Shown: one piece after another, positions 8,402 to 16,862 of the stretch
How positions within the stretch are numbered: position 1 is the stretch's first letter
Layout: the number at the start of each line of letters is the position of its first letter
Assembly: GCF_002741015.1 (NCBI RefSeq)
Contig: NZ_CP016616.1
Location: forward strand, 2,637,501 to 2,701,500
Direction of reading: 5' to 3'
Length of the DNA: 64,000 nucleotides
DNA from: Microvirga ossetica
Lineage (GTDB): Bacteria; Pseudomonadota; Alphaproteobacteria; Rhizobiales; Beijerinckiaceae
Notes under the pieces: generated by a model
Database searches by the model: none
What the model was told of the DNA's origin: nothing
Seen by the model: only the letters and a program-made list of their open reading frames with translations
Translations under genes and position numbers: made by a program

Positions 8402-9019
8402 ATGGCCAGTCAGGAGTTGCTGTTCCCGGATTTCTACACGCGGGTCGTTAAGGGATATCACGGTTCAAACGTTAACAATCAGCCTGGCAATCGGCCACGC
8501 GGAACCTTCACTCGCGCTAAGCCAGGTGCAGTGAGAGTGATGGCTGTTCTGCTCAATCCTGGACAGCCTAATGCTGATGAGTTGCGTATTGAGGGCAAAC
8601 TAGAGGGCCAGGAGCTAGCCAAGGCATTGTGGCATTACAGCGGGACTGTTTGGGATGGTCAGTATTATTCTAAGACGCTTTCCGTTCTGCGGCGGGACGC
8701 TTCCCTCCTGCTAGATTTGCCGGAGGACGATTGTGCTAAGCAATTCATGTTCACCAATCTCGTCCGCTGCACAACGACTGGAAATCGGCCACCTGGGGCT
8801 GAGGCAATCCAAATTGGGGTAAACTGGCTCAAAGAAGAGATAGAGTTGTGGAAGCCGAAGTACGTAATTGCATACCATACAAAGGTGGAGAAGGCTTTTA
8901 GAGACAATCGCATCCGGTTTGACACTCAATTACCGCATCCCGCCGCGCTAGGAGAATGGCTCGTTCCAGGCCGTCGGCAGATACGGATTGACGAAGTGCG
9001 GCGGCAGCTCCGGCTCTAA
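8402..9019 (+). CDS. Uracil-DNA-glycosylase-superfamily-like protein
   Basis: The 205-residue protein shows the general plan of UDG-superfamily proteins. It has an N-terminal motif with LLNPGQPNADE where family 4/5 enzymes have GEAPG-x-x-E-D/E. A central FTNLVRCTTTGNRPPGAEAI followed by W-L-x-E-I-x-x-W-x-P-K-Y-V-I resembles the family's N-x-VRC-P-x-x-R-x-P-x-x-E plus strand. A C-terminal LPHPAA stands where the DNA-contacting HP motif is expected. The four cysteines of the iron-sulfur cluster of family 4 are not evident. It could excise damaged bases or be a diverged island protein; catalytic ability is unproven. GATAACG precedes the ATG, a weak ribosome binding site. Confidence 0.5.
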   Translation: MASQELLFPDFYTRVVKGYHGSNVNNQPGNRPRGTFTRAKPGAVRVMAVLLNPGQPNADELRIEGKLEGQELAKALWHYSGTVWDGQYYSKTLSVLRRDASLLLDLPEDDCAKQFMFTNLVRCTTTGNRPPGAEAIQIGVNWLKEEIELWKPKYVIAYHTKVEKAFRDNRIRFDTQLPHPAALGEWLVPGRRQIRIDEVRRQLRL

Positions 9020-9268
9020 ATCCCATCGGTTTTCCTCCATCCTGCTCGCTATCAAAGAACCTTGCCCTTGTGAGAGGCGGTACAAGCTTATCAATAATAT
9101 CGACCTCTGGCCGACTTCTTGAAATACCTGCTGGCCCTTGGCTCAAAGAGCAGCAAGGTATCCGTAGAAATTAGGGAGGCGATCAGAGCCGGACTGCCAA
9201 GACAGCCCCGACCGCCTCACCCTGCCCTCCGTTCACACATGAACATTGTGGAATAGCGGAGGGTTAGC
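9020..9268. other. Gap without gene
   Basis: No coding frame with a start and ribosome binding site is visible here; open frames are shadows or lack family resemblance. Confidence 0.5.
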
Positions 9269-9517
9269 CTACTCGTCCTTTGATGCCTCTCGGTTCATTT
9301 CCTCAAGGAGATACTGGGGAATACCTATAGTTATCCAGTAATCTCCATTTGCCGAGAACGTTGTTGTAGGCATTTCAAGAACAATTCCTCCCTTCCCATC
9401 TTTAGTTACTCTAGGTCCAACCGTAAAGTGACCGGCTCCTGCGCTCCATCCCATCAGTTCAGGGATTATTACCTTAGAACCCATATCCCTACGAAGGCCG
9501 TTTAGCTTAATTTTCAC
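9269..9517 (-). CDS. Small hypothetical island protein
   Basis: The 82-residue protein begins at GTG 9517 with GGGAGA at good spacing, which supports it. It is rich in beta strands (KVIIPELMGW, GGIVLEMPTTTF, DYWITIGIPQYLLEEM). AT content is high compared with the core genes. It is divergent from the serine recombinase gene, and their intergenic region (9518-9689) holds two palindromes: CACACGTGTG near 9596 and GTAACG-N14-CGTTAC near 9648. A role in control of the recombinase is conceivable but not shown. Confidence 0.5.
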   Translation of the reverse strand: MKIKLNGLRRDMGSKVIIPELMGWSAGAGHFTVGPRVTKDGKGGIVLEMPTTTFSANGDYWITIGIPQYLLEEMNREASKDE

Positions 9518-9689
9518 CTTGCTCTCCCGTTATTTAATTTATGAATACTTTCATATTACGCTGGAACTTGTCAAATCTGTTGCGAGATTTTCGTCACACG
9601 TGTGCAGCGTTCAGGAAAAGGCTTGCGGGAGAGATACGTAAATTGTAACGTATTCTCAGGAAATCGTTACACGAATGGGGCTGAACATC

Positions 9690-10370
9690 ATGGCTAGCAA
9701 GGGCAAGACAGAGGCTGTGGCCTACCTGAGAACATCCTCAGCAGCTAATGTCGGAGCAGACAAGGACAGTGAGAAGCGTCAGCGTCAGGCTGTCGAGGCT
9801 TACGCTAGGTCAGCAGGGTATCGGGTCGTTGATACCTACTATGACGAGGCCGTGAGTGGTGCCGACCCTATCGAGACACGTCCTGGCTTCTCTGCCTTGC
9901 TTGATCGGATCGAGAGCAATGGCGTGAGAGTGGTGCTGGTAGAGGACGCTTCACGCTTTGCACGGCAGCTCAGCGTTCAAGAGGCGGGTATCCTGGCACT
10001 GAATGACCGAGGCGTAATGGTCCTTACCGCATCGGGCGACAACCTCACTGAGACTGACGATCCCTACAAGGTGGCTATGCGTCAGATGGCTGGTGTCTTT
10101 GCTCAGCTAGAGAAGGCTCGGCTGGTTCACAAGCTCAAGGCTGCAAGGGATCGCAAGAGAGCTACTGGCGAGAAGGTGGAAGGAAGAAAGAGCCATGCAG
10201 AGCTAAACCCTGACATGGTTGCTCTTGCGAAGAAGCTTCATCGGTATCCGGTGAACAGTAAGAGGCGATCCTTGAGGGAAATCGCTACTGAGCTGGCTGC
10301 ACAAGGATTCGTTGGTGCGAATGGTCAGACATACGCTGCAATGTCGATCAAGCGCATGATTGAAGCCTGA
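9690..10370 (+). CDS. Serine recombinase (resolvase/invertase family)
   Basis: The N-terminal resolvase domain is plain: AVAYLRTSSAANVG with the catalytic serine two residues after Arg, then the DSEKRQRQAVEAYA helix, a VLVEDASRFARQL strand with conserved arginine, and the long alpha-E helix (YKVAMRQMAGVFAQLEKARL). The C-terminal part is short (about 226 aa in total), so it belongs to small serine recombinases and not to the large phage integrases. The start is chosen at ATG 9690, since the ATG at 9675 has no ribosome binding site. It probably cuts and rejoins DNA at a local site, for example multimer resolution or inversion. A GTAACG-N14-CGTTAC palindrome just ahead may be a binding site. Confidence 0.75.
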   Translation: MASKGKTEAVAYLRTSSAANVGADKDSEKRQRQAVEAYARSAGYRVVDTYYDEAVSGADPIETRPGFSALLDRIESNGVRVVLVEDASRFARQLSVQEAGILALNDRGVMVLTASGDNLTETDDPYKVAMRQMAGVFAQLEKARLVHKLKAARDRKRATGEKVEGRKSHAELNPDMVALAKKLHRYPVNSKRRSLREIATELAAQGFVGANGQTYAAMSIKRMIEA

Positions 10371-10531
10371 TAAGCCACTGTAGAATAACGATGCTTACGG
10401 TAGCGTAAGGAATTGTAAGACTATAGTTAAACTGAAAAATAATTAAGATCAAGTCTAGCAATATTCGTGTCGATTATTGATCCTTGTGACCTGCCTGCCT
10501 GTGGGGGTATGGCGTCGATAAGGAGAAATCA

Positions 10532-11203
10532 TTGAGCAACTATATGTGTAAGGCTCCTGGCTGCTGCGAAAGGGCGGCAACTCGATACGGGGTCTATTGC
10601 AATGCTCATCGGTCACGGCAAAGGCGACACGGTGAAGCAAACCAAGATGCCATCAGCAAGGCTGACCTGAAGATTTATGAGCAGCTTGTTCATGATCGGA
10701 TTGGAAAGAACAAGAACAAAGCAATTTGGCAGCAGCTTAAGGCGCGATGGGGCGTGATCGTCCAAGAGGCGCAAGAGGCACTGGAGCAGTCACGCAAAGG
10801 TACGCCTATGCCTTCATGGAAGAGGACAGTGGCTGTTGAACTCGTGAAGCTGTCAAACACGGTTGAAGCAGAAGCAGTCATCAACACCGTGCTGGCTATC
10901 TATCTCTTGCAAGATCACGAGCCGAGAAAGATCAAGTCGGACAGGGCGTTCCGCACTCAGATGGTGCGGCGTGTCAGGGGACTCACGAAGCAAAATGCTG
11001 GGACTTGGAGAGACAGCAGTTCAGGTAAGACCAAGATTGCTTATCGGGAGCTAAACGCGAAGGCAGTTGACGCTCTTTCTCACAAGCTGGTTATGGCGTT
11101 CGGTCCAACAGGGGTCACGATTGCTGACCTTGAGAAGCGGGATCATGAGCGAAAGCAGATGGAGTTGATAGAGCATAACCAAGCCTTGGGAGACCTCCAG
11201 TGA
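10532..11203 (+). CDS. Phage-type zinc-finger protein, unknown function
   Basis: The TTG start at 10532 is supported by AGGAG 11 bases upstream. The N-terminus has a zinc-ribbon-like motif common in phage HNH proteins and small DNA-binding proteins (C-x4-CC-x10-C-x2-H-x4-R-x-RRHG, seen in GVYCNAHRSRQRRHG). There is no HNH nuclease after it. The rest is alpha-helical with many Arg/Lys and a QMVRRVRGLTKQ segment. The gene overlaps the next by four bases, and three genes (10532, 11200, 11694) form one coupled operon behind the serine recombinase. A DNA-associated role in the mobile element is plausible. Confidence 0.55.
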   Translation: MSNYMCKAPGCCERAATRYGVYCNAHRSRQRRHGEANQDAISKADLKIYEQLVHDRIGKNKNKAIWQQLKARWGVIVQEAQEALEQSRKGTPMPSWKRTVAVELVKLSNTVEAEAVINTVLAIYLLQDHEPRKIKSDRAFRTQMVRRVRGLTKQNAGTWRDSSSGKTKIAYRELNAKAVDALSHKLVMAFGPTGVTIADLEKRDHERKQMELIEHNQALGDLQ

Positions 11204-11697
11204 GTGAAGGCACTATGCCGCTGGAGCAGATCGGTGCTCAGGCCAGAGCGCACATAATTAAAGGAGATCAGGCAATGGACAAGGCAGAGCAGCACTACCT
11301 CTCTGCTGGCCTTTATCTCAAGGAAGCTCTTGAAAAGGTCTCCCGCACGAAGGGATTAAGCTGGCCTGCATGGCTTGCTCAGAACGTTAGCATCGGTAAG
11401 AGCAGGTCATACGAGTTGATGGCCATTGCTAACGGTCGCAAGACTGCTGAAGAGATGAAGGCTGACGCTGCTGCAAGACAGAGCGCACACCGTGAGAAGA
11501 ACAAGAATCGACCGTCACGTAACGGACAGTCAGGTGAAATTGTTCAGGAACATCAGCACTCGGACCTTGTGAGTGAAGCGCGGCATGCGTCAGACAATCT
11601 TCACGCGAGGCTTGAGGCGATCATAAAGCGTCTTACCAACGAACAGCTTCAACAAGCACTCGACTACATAAACGAACAGTTTGGAGATGCTCAATGA
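11200..11697 (+). CDS. Helical protein, DUF3102-like
   Basis: A GTG start at 11200 overlaps the upstream stop (GTGA), so translation is coupled. The protein (165 aa) has a helix pattern with GLYLKEALEKVSRTKGLSWP-AWL and SKSRSYELMA-like residues (GKSRSYELMAIANGRK), like DUF3102 phage proteins. A basic, low-complexity linker (KNKNRPSRNGQSGE) joins it to a C-terminal helix. It overlaps the ParB-like gene by four bases. It may act with ParB-like and zinc-finger partners on DNA, but this is inferred only from co-occurrence. Confidence 0.5.
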   Translation: MSEGTMPLEQIGAQARAHIIKGDQAMDKAEQHYLSAGLYLKEALEKVSRTKGLSWPAWLAQNVSIGKSRSYELMAIANGRKTAEEMKADAAARQSAHREKNKNRPSRNGQSGEIVQEHQHSDLVSEARHASDNLHARLEAIIKRLTNEQLQQALDYINEQFGDAQ

Positions 11698-12124
11698 GTA
11701 CAGGGGCATCACAAGAAACCAAGACGATTACCCTCTCTCACCTGATCCGTGATCCTAAGTTCCAAGTAAGACGGAGGCTGCATCAACCGGCAATCAACCG
11801 ATACATTGATGTTCTTAAAACGGGCAACGCCATGCCCCCTATCCAGATTGTCTACATGAATGGCGCTCCTGTGCTGATTGATGGCTGGCACAGGGTTGAG
11901 GCGATGGGGCAGTTAGGAAGGGTCGAGGTGGAGGCGACTGTCTTAGAAGCCACTGAGAAGGAAGCCTATTGGCTGGCAGCAAAGGCAAATATGGAACACG
12001 GCGTTTCATACAAGAAGAGCGAACTGCGCGAAGTCTTTAGAGCTTATGTCGAGGCAGGACAGCACAAGAAAAGCAAGAACAGGTTCAAATCATACCGCGA
12101 GATGCAAAGTGATCTGAGTATTCC
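11694..12124 (+). pseudogene. ParB-like nuclease-domain protein, 5' part (split by IS21)
   Basis: The frame starts at ATG 11694 (ribosome binding site GGAG) and encodes a ParB/Spo0J-like domain: TITLSHLIRDPKFQVRRRL, then MPPIQIVYMNGAPVLIDGWH with the G-x-x-R box (GWHRVEAM) that binds CTP or nucleotide in ParB-like proteins. At codon 144 an IS21 element interrupts it exactly between 12124 and 14634. Joining the two ends restores the frame through the 8-bp duplication, giving 236 residues. Before the insertion this gene was coupled to the two upstream genes. Confidence 0.75.
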
Positions 12125-12252
12125 TGTCAACGGCGGTTCAAAAGTCGACCACGGGGCGGCGCAAAACTGGGCCAGTGGCGGGCGCGCTGACCACATAGCT
12201 GGCGCGTGCCATGGCGCATTGGCCCCCTGGGCCAATTGTCATCGGGTTGATT

Positions 12253-13020
12253 TCAGGACGATGTTTGCCGTTTGCGCGATCGGCTATGAGCAAGACGGTA
12301 GCTCTCGCCGTTCATCTCGAGGATGCTGACATGGTGGGTCAGTCGGTCGAGAAGTGCGCCCGTAAGGCGTTCTGAGCCAAGGGTCTCGGTCCATTCGTCA
12401 AAGGGCAGATTGCTGGTTATGAGGGTGGCGCCGCGTTCGTAGCGTCGCGAGATCAGCTCGAACAGCAGCTCCGCCCCGGTCTTCGAGAGGGGCACGAAGC
12501 CCAGTTCGTCGATGATCAGCAGCTTGTATCCGGCCATCTGCCTCTGGAGACGAAGCAGGCGGCGCTCGTCACGGGCCTCCATCATCTCGCTGACCAGGGC
12601 AGAGGCTGTGGTGAAGCCGACGGACAGTCCCCTTTGGCAGGCGGCCAGCCCGAGCCCCAGGGCGATATGGGTCTTGCCGGTGCCGGAGGGGCCGAGGGCA
12701 ATGACATTCTCGCGCCGCTCGATCCACTCGCCACGCGCCAGCTCTAGGACCTGCATCTTGTTCAGTCTCGGGATGGCGGCGAAGTCGAAGCTGTCGAGGC
12801 TTTTGACGGCCGGGAACTTCGCGGTCTTGATGCGCCGCTCGACCATCCGCCGCTCGCGGTCGATCAGCTCCATCTCCACGAGCCGGGCCAAGAAGCGGAC
12901 ATGGTCAAGCCCCTCGGTGGCGCATTGGCGGGCCAGCTTCTGGTGCTCGCGCAGGAATGTGGGCAGTTTGAGCGCCTTGAGGTGGTGGGCGAGCAAAATC
13001 TCGGGAGCTTCAGCGCTCAT
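12253..13020 (-). CDS. istB: IS21 helper ATPase IstB
   Basis: The 255-residue AAA+ ATPase has Walker A GPSGTGKTH and a Walker B IIDELGF, and binds DNA to load the IstA transposase. Its ATG at 13020 overlaps the istA stop (ATGA), which is typical; the longer frame to 13332 lies inside istA and is not used. The order of residues (KALKLPTF-x-x-x-x-x-LA, REN-x-x-LGPSGTGKT, SNLPF-x-E-W) follows the family. No broken motif is seen. Confidence 0.9.
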   Translation of the reverse strand: MSAEAPEILLAHHLKALKLPTFLREHQKLARQCATEGLDHVRFLARLVEMELIDRERRMVERRIKTAKFPAVKSLDSFDFAAIPRLNKMQVLELARGEWIERRENVIALGPSGTGKTHIALGLGLAACQRGLSVGFTTASALVSEMMEARDERRLLRLQRQMAGYKLLIIDELGFVPLSKTGAELLFELISRRYERGATLITSNLPFDEWTETLGSERLTGALLDRLTHHVSILEMNGESYRLAHSRSRKRQTSS

Positions 13021-14504
13021 GCGGCATCCTCCGAGATCAGGCACATATAGGCCGCCGCCGATGTCTTCTCGACCCTGGCTTTCGGCAGATAGGGGTAAAC
13101 ATCGAGGTCCAGCCGCGGCGGTCTGCGCTCCACCCGGCACAGGACCAGATGCTTGACCGCATCGAAGCCGATCGCCCCCATCTGCAGGGCCTGCTTCACC
13201 GCAGCATGGAGATCCGGGAGATTGAAGAGTTCCAGCAGCCGCAGCACCTGCACATATTCGCGCCGGCCCTGCTTGTTCATGCGGACTTCCATCAAGCCGC
13301 GCAAGGTCGCGAACTCCTCGGGCAGGTCCCATCCCTGCAAAGGAGCGGCCTGATCGAGTGCGTTGATCTTGTTCTCGATCAACGGGAGGTAATGTAGCGG
13401 ATTAAAGATCACCTCTTCCCGCTCGTAGCTGCGGGGATGGCGCGCAATGACCTCGCTGCGGCAGCCGATCACCACCTCGTCGACATAGCCCCGGATCCAG
13501 ACATCCTGATGGCCCCAGGCCACGGGCACCGAGTAGTCGTTGGTCTTGTAGCGCACGAGCGACTGCGATGAGACGCGCCCGCTGGCCTGATCGCAGGCCT
13601 CAAATGGCGAGGCCGGCAGGGGACGCATGGCCGCGGTATCCCGCTGCAGGCGCTGGCCGATCGTCTCGGCCGGCCCCCGCAGCTTGTCATCCTGCCGCTT
13701 GCGGCATTGCCCCTCCAGCCAGGTGTTGAAGGTCTCCCAGCTCGGGAAGTTCGGGATTGGCACCATGAAGTTGCGACGGGAATAACCGACGAGGCCCTCC
13801 ACATTCCCTTTGTCGTTCCCCTTGCCCGGACGACCGTAGCGATCCCGGATCACGTAGTGCGACAGGAAACCACTGAACAACGCCGCCCGCTTGCGCGTCC
13901 CGTCCGGCAGGATCTTTGCCACCAGGCAGCGGTCATTGTCATAGAGCACCGACTGCGGCACCGCACCGAAGAAGGCAAAGGCCTGGATGTGGCCGTCCAC
14001 CCAGGCCTCAGACACAGCCGCGGGATAGGCCCGGACGAAACACGCATCGCTGTGCGGAAGATCAAGCACGAAGAAATGCGCTTTCTGCTCCACCCCGCCG
14101 ATCACGACCACCGCCTCCCCGAAGTCGGCCTGCGCATGGCCGGGTGGGTGCGACAGCGGCACAAACATCTCCTGGCATCGCCGCTCGCGCTCGCGGATGT
14201 AGTCTTTGATCGTCGTATAGCCGCCGGTGAACCCATGCTCCTCCCGGAGCCGGTCAAACACCCGCTTCGCCGTATGGCGTTGCTTGCGGTGAACCGACCG
14301 ATCGCCCTCCAGCCAGGCATCGATGATCGGGACGAACGTTTCCAGCTTCGGGCGCCGGACAGGAGCATGACGCCGATAGCCGGGCGGCTCCGCATAGGCC
14401 ATCATCTTGCGAACGCTGTCGCGCGATATGTTGAAATGCTTCGCCGCCTCGCGCTGGCTCATGCCTTCAGAGCACGCCAGCCGAACCTTCCGGTAAAGTT
14501 CCAC
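13017..14504 (-). CDS. istA: IS21 transposase IstA
   Basis: The 495-residue transposase has an N-terminal helix-turn-helix (GMSQREAAKHFNISRDSVRK), an RNase-H-like catalytic core with acidic residues in HAQADFGEAVV, VLYDNDRCLV and KGNVEGLVGYSRRNF (a DDE pattern), and a C-terminal beta-barrel domain. It starts at GTG 14504 behind a GGGG ribosome binding site. The gene is full length and uninterrupted, so the copy could be functional. Confidence 0.88.
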   Translation of the reverse strand: MELYRKVRLACSEGMSQREAAKHFNISRDSVRKMMAYAEPPGYRRHAPVRRPKLETFVPIIDAWLEGDRSVHRKQRHTAKRVFDRLREEHGFTGGYTTIKDYIRERERRCQEMFVPLSHPPGHAQADFGEAVVVIGGVEQKAHFFVLDLPHSDACFVRAYPAAVSEAWVDGHIQAFAFFGAVPQSVLYDNDRCLVAKILPDGTRKRAALFSGFLSHYVIRDRYGRPGKGNDKGNVEGLVGYSRRNFMVPIPNFPSWETFNTWLEGQCRKRQDDKLRGPAETIGQRLQRDTAAMRPLPASPFEACDQASGRVSSQSLVRYKTNDYSVPVAWGHQDVWIRGYVDEVVIGCRSEVIARHPRSYEREEVIFNPLHYLPLIENKINALDQAAPLQGWDLPEEFATLRGLMEVRMNKQGRREYVQVLRLLELFNLPDLHAAVKQALQMGAIGFDAVKHLVLCRVERRPPRLDLDVYPYLPKARVEKTSAAAYMCLISEDAA

Positions 14505-14633
14505 GGTGAAAATCCCCCAGCCCTCCCTGCAACCGGCAGAAAGGGAATAGGTGGACGACTTTTACGCCGCCCGCAGCGGGTCTATCCCGCCGCTACCGTG
14601 GTCAAATTTTGCACCGCCGTTCTCAAGTATTCC

Positions 14634-14913
14634 TTATAGCACCATTAGAACATGGATGCTCAGAGACTATCGACACATTGCAGCGAAGATCGGGAAAGAT
14701 GACGATTTCAAGGGCAAGGGCGGATTGCGGAGCAGTCATCATACTTCATCCCTTCAGGATAAGGCGATGCAAGGGCTAGACCAAGCTCAACACGCCTTTC
14801 AAAGCACTGTTGATCCTGATGTTAGAGGCGAGATTATCAGCCGTATGGATCAGTTGCTTGCAGATATGAAACAGGCGGGGAATTGGAGGCTTCCTCCGGC
14901 ACCTGACTTTTGA
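14634..14913 (+). pseudogene. ParB-like protein, 3' part (after IS21)
   Basis: Past the right target duplication the interrupted frame resumes at 14634 with the missing half of its codon, giving Y-S-T-I-R-T-W-M-L-R-D-Y-R-H-I-A-A. A helix-rich C-terminus follows (KDDDFKGKGGLRSSHH, GLDQAQHAFQSTVD) and ends at 14913. The STIRTWMLRDY segment looks like the start of a helix-turn-helix of the ParB core. With the 5' part this gives one 236-residue protein. Confidence 0.75.
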
Positions 14914-15057
14914 GAAAGACTATGTAGAACAACAGGTTGAGCATATCGCTGTTCAATTTGCACACCTCCTATCAACATAGGCGGCGTCAAACCCTTGTCT
15001 AACAAAGGGTACAGCGTCGCCAACGCAACAAACACAATTCTTTGAAGCGAGGATTTC

Positions 15058-15552
15058 ATGAGCGATGAAACACATATGATCTACACGGATGGCGCTTGCC
15101 TGGGTAATCCAGGGCCGGGAGGTTGGGCCGCCTTGATCCTCATTGACCGAGCGGAGCAGATCGTCACCGGAGGCAGTACAGCCACAACCAACAACCGGAT
15201 GGAGATGACCGCCGCAATCAAGGCTCTTGAAGCACTCGCTGTAGGCTCCTCTGCGATCCTTCACAGCGATAGCGAAATCCTCGTTAAAGGCATGAACGAG
15301 TGGCTATCCGGCTGGAATGCTAAAGGCTGGAAGAATGCTGCAAAGAAACCAGTCGCTAACCAGGACTTATAGTTGCAGCTTGATGCCCTCAATGCTGAGC
15401 GCCGGATCAGATGGCAATGGGTGAAGGGCCACGCAGGCCATCAACATAATGAGCGAGTAGATAGTCTTGCTGATGCTGAAGCTGAGAAAGCGGCTGAGGC
15501 GATTGGATGGAGTGAAGGTTCACGCTGCGGCTTTTCTAACGTGGCTGTTTAG
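15058..15552 (+). pseudogene. rnhA: Ribonuclease HI with an in-frame amber codon
   Basis: RNase HI cuts the RNA strand of RNA-DNA hybrids. All four catalytic acids are present: Asp in MIYTDGACLGNPGPGG, Glu in RMEMTAAIK, Asp in LHSDSEI, and Asp in NERVDSLADA with the preceding WVKGHAGH loop. At codon 105 TAG stands where the family has Trp (NQDLW, here NQDL-stop-LQLD). The frame stays open on both sides to 15552. Either it is a recent single-base knock-out (TGG to TAG) or, if suppressed, a functional enzyme. Its position in the island indicates an accessory copy. Confidence 0.8.
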
Positions 15553-15634
15553 ATAATGAAAAAGCAGTCATAGAAAGCGCGTAACTACCTGCTAAAATCT
15601 GCTTTATTGAGTCTCATACATCTAGGAGCCTGCA

Positions 15635-16411
15635 GTGGAAGTGCATGTTGTGCCTATGCCGAAGAAGCTTTTTGCCGGGATTCCTGAAAAGGAACGCTTC
15701 TTCTTACTTCATGCTCTCCACGCAGCTAACGAGATCAACGTACTTGTAAAGCTTTTTCAATACACGTCCCAGGGGCCGGAAGATGGGCTTATTGCTCGGG
15801 CAAATATGGTGCAGGCGCTAACGATCGGGCGGGTTATAACTGGAAAGCTTTCCAACGCATCCACTCTAATACACCAAGGTTACATTCAAGCTGGACTTGA
15901 TAAAATCTACAATAACGATTTAGGCCCGGAGGCCGCAGCCTCGGTTAGTAATCTGATGGCGTACTTTGCTGACAGGGACAACCTCATCACTACGGTACGT
16001 GACGGCTTTGCGTCCCATTATGACACTGGTCGCCTGAAAAAGCATTTTGATACAGCTCCCGAGAACGATCACTGGGAGATAATCCTAGCTCCCCACCATG
16101 CTAACACATTGTACTTTGCGCCGGAGATTGTTCTGCTCCATGCCATGGTAAGTGAAATCCATGCTGGAAACCGCGATGAGGCGTTCGCCAAGTTAATGGA
16201 TGACACCGCAAAGGTTGCAGGATGGTTCAATAACTTCGTGATCGGGTTCCTGATCGTTGCAACTGAAAAGCATCTCGGCGGCTTCGCTCAGTTAGACAGT
16301 AACTCGCAGCTGGTCGAGATACCGGACGCGCTAGCTTTCTATGACTTGAAGGTGCCGTTCTTTACGGAAGTGAGGCCGGAGGACCGCCTGAAGGGAAGAG
16401 GTACAAAATGA
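15635..16411 (+). CDS. Helical protein of unknown function
   Basis: The start is taken as GTG 15635, with TAGGAG seven bases upstream; a later ATG at 15656 is possible. The 258-residue protein appears all-helical, with no signal peptide or membrane segment. Its notable residues (ERFFLLHALHAANEINVLVK, GRVITGKLSNASTL, FAPEIVLLHAMVSEIHAG) do not match a family I know. AT-rich codon use differs from the chromosomal genes nearby. It is the last island gene before the IS630 insertion. Confidence 0.5.
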   Translation: MEVHVVPMPKKLFAGIPEKERFFLLHALHAANEINVLVKLFQYTSQGPEDGLIARANMVQALTIGRVITGKLSNASTLIHQGYIQAGLDKIYNNDLGPEAAASVSNLMAYFADRDNLITTVRDGFASHYDTGRLKKHFDTAPENDHWEIILAPHHANTLYFAPEIVLLHAMVSEIHAGNRDEAFAKLMDDTAKVAGWFNNFVIGFLIVATEKHLGGFAQLDSNSQLVEIPDALAFYDLKVPFFTEVRPEDRLKGRGTK

Positions 16412-16860
16412 GATACAAACAAGGCTTGCCTGAGACCCTGCAAAGGAGATAGCGTTTTAGATATAAGTCTCTGAGATTGTTGCTATCTGTTCGGCTTTTC
16501 GCCGTGCCACTTAAAGGTAAGTGGTGCCCCTGGCCGGTATCTTGGGCATCGAACTGGCGCTCTAAGTTGTTGATACTAAACGCACGTCGGTCGGAGCGAA
16601 AGTGTGTATCACTATTTGTATCACCAAGGAAGGAGTGAGCCGGCAATGACGTTAGTATGAGTGGCTGCCAATGAGTTCTGAGGCAGCCGCCCTCCAGAGA
16701 TCCTCGTAGAGGGGGCGCTGGGTGGAACTGACATAGGCTCGGCGGCGCCGTCTTCCATCTTTTGATCGGCCTTCCGTAATCGACTTACGCCGATTGGTGC
16801 ACCGGGCCTGATGGCGTGTCCTCGGCCCTTGAGTGCGCGTGGAGCGGGAGAAAGTCCGTC
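16412..16860. other. Gap with an integrase-like relic
   Basis: No complete gene. A paired-box motif at 16606-16625 has minus-strand sequence downstream reading MPKIPARGTTYL-stop-VARR in the expected position of an integrase start, which may be another decayed stump. The similarity is weak. Confidence 0.3.
16606..16625 (-). repeat. Paired-box motif D
   Basis: On the minus strand GGTGATACAAATAGTGATAC holds two GTGATAC half-sites 12 bases apart, like those ahead of the integrase stumps. Confidence 0.4.
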
Positions 16861-16862
16861 TA

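Larger units (their letters stand above)
12125..14625 (-). mobile_element. IS21-family insertion sequence
   Basis: The element is 2501 bp with istA and istB on the minus strand. Its ends are inverted: TGTCAACGGCGGTTCAAAAG on the left against TGAGAACGGCGGTGCAAAAT on the right. It is flanked by a perfect 8-bp direct repeat AGTATTCC (12117-12124 and 14626-14633), the target duplication expected of IS21. Both transposition genes are complete, so it may still be active. It entered a ParB-like gene of the island. Confidence 0.93.

Noticed and set aside
12253..13332. Longer istB start at 13332
   Set aside because: The extra 104 codons overlap istA in another frame; IstB length and the ATGA overlap point to 13020.
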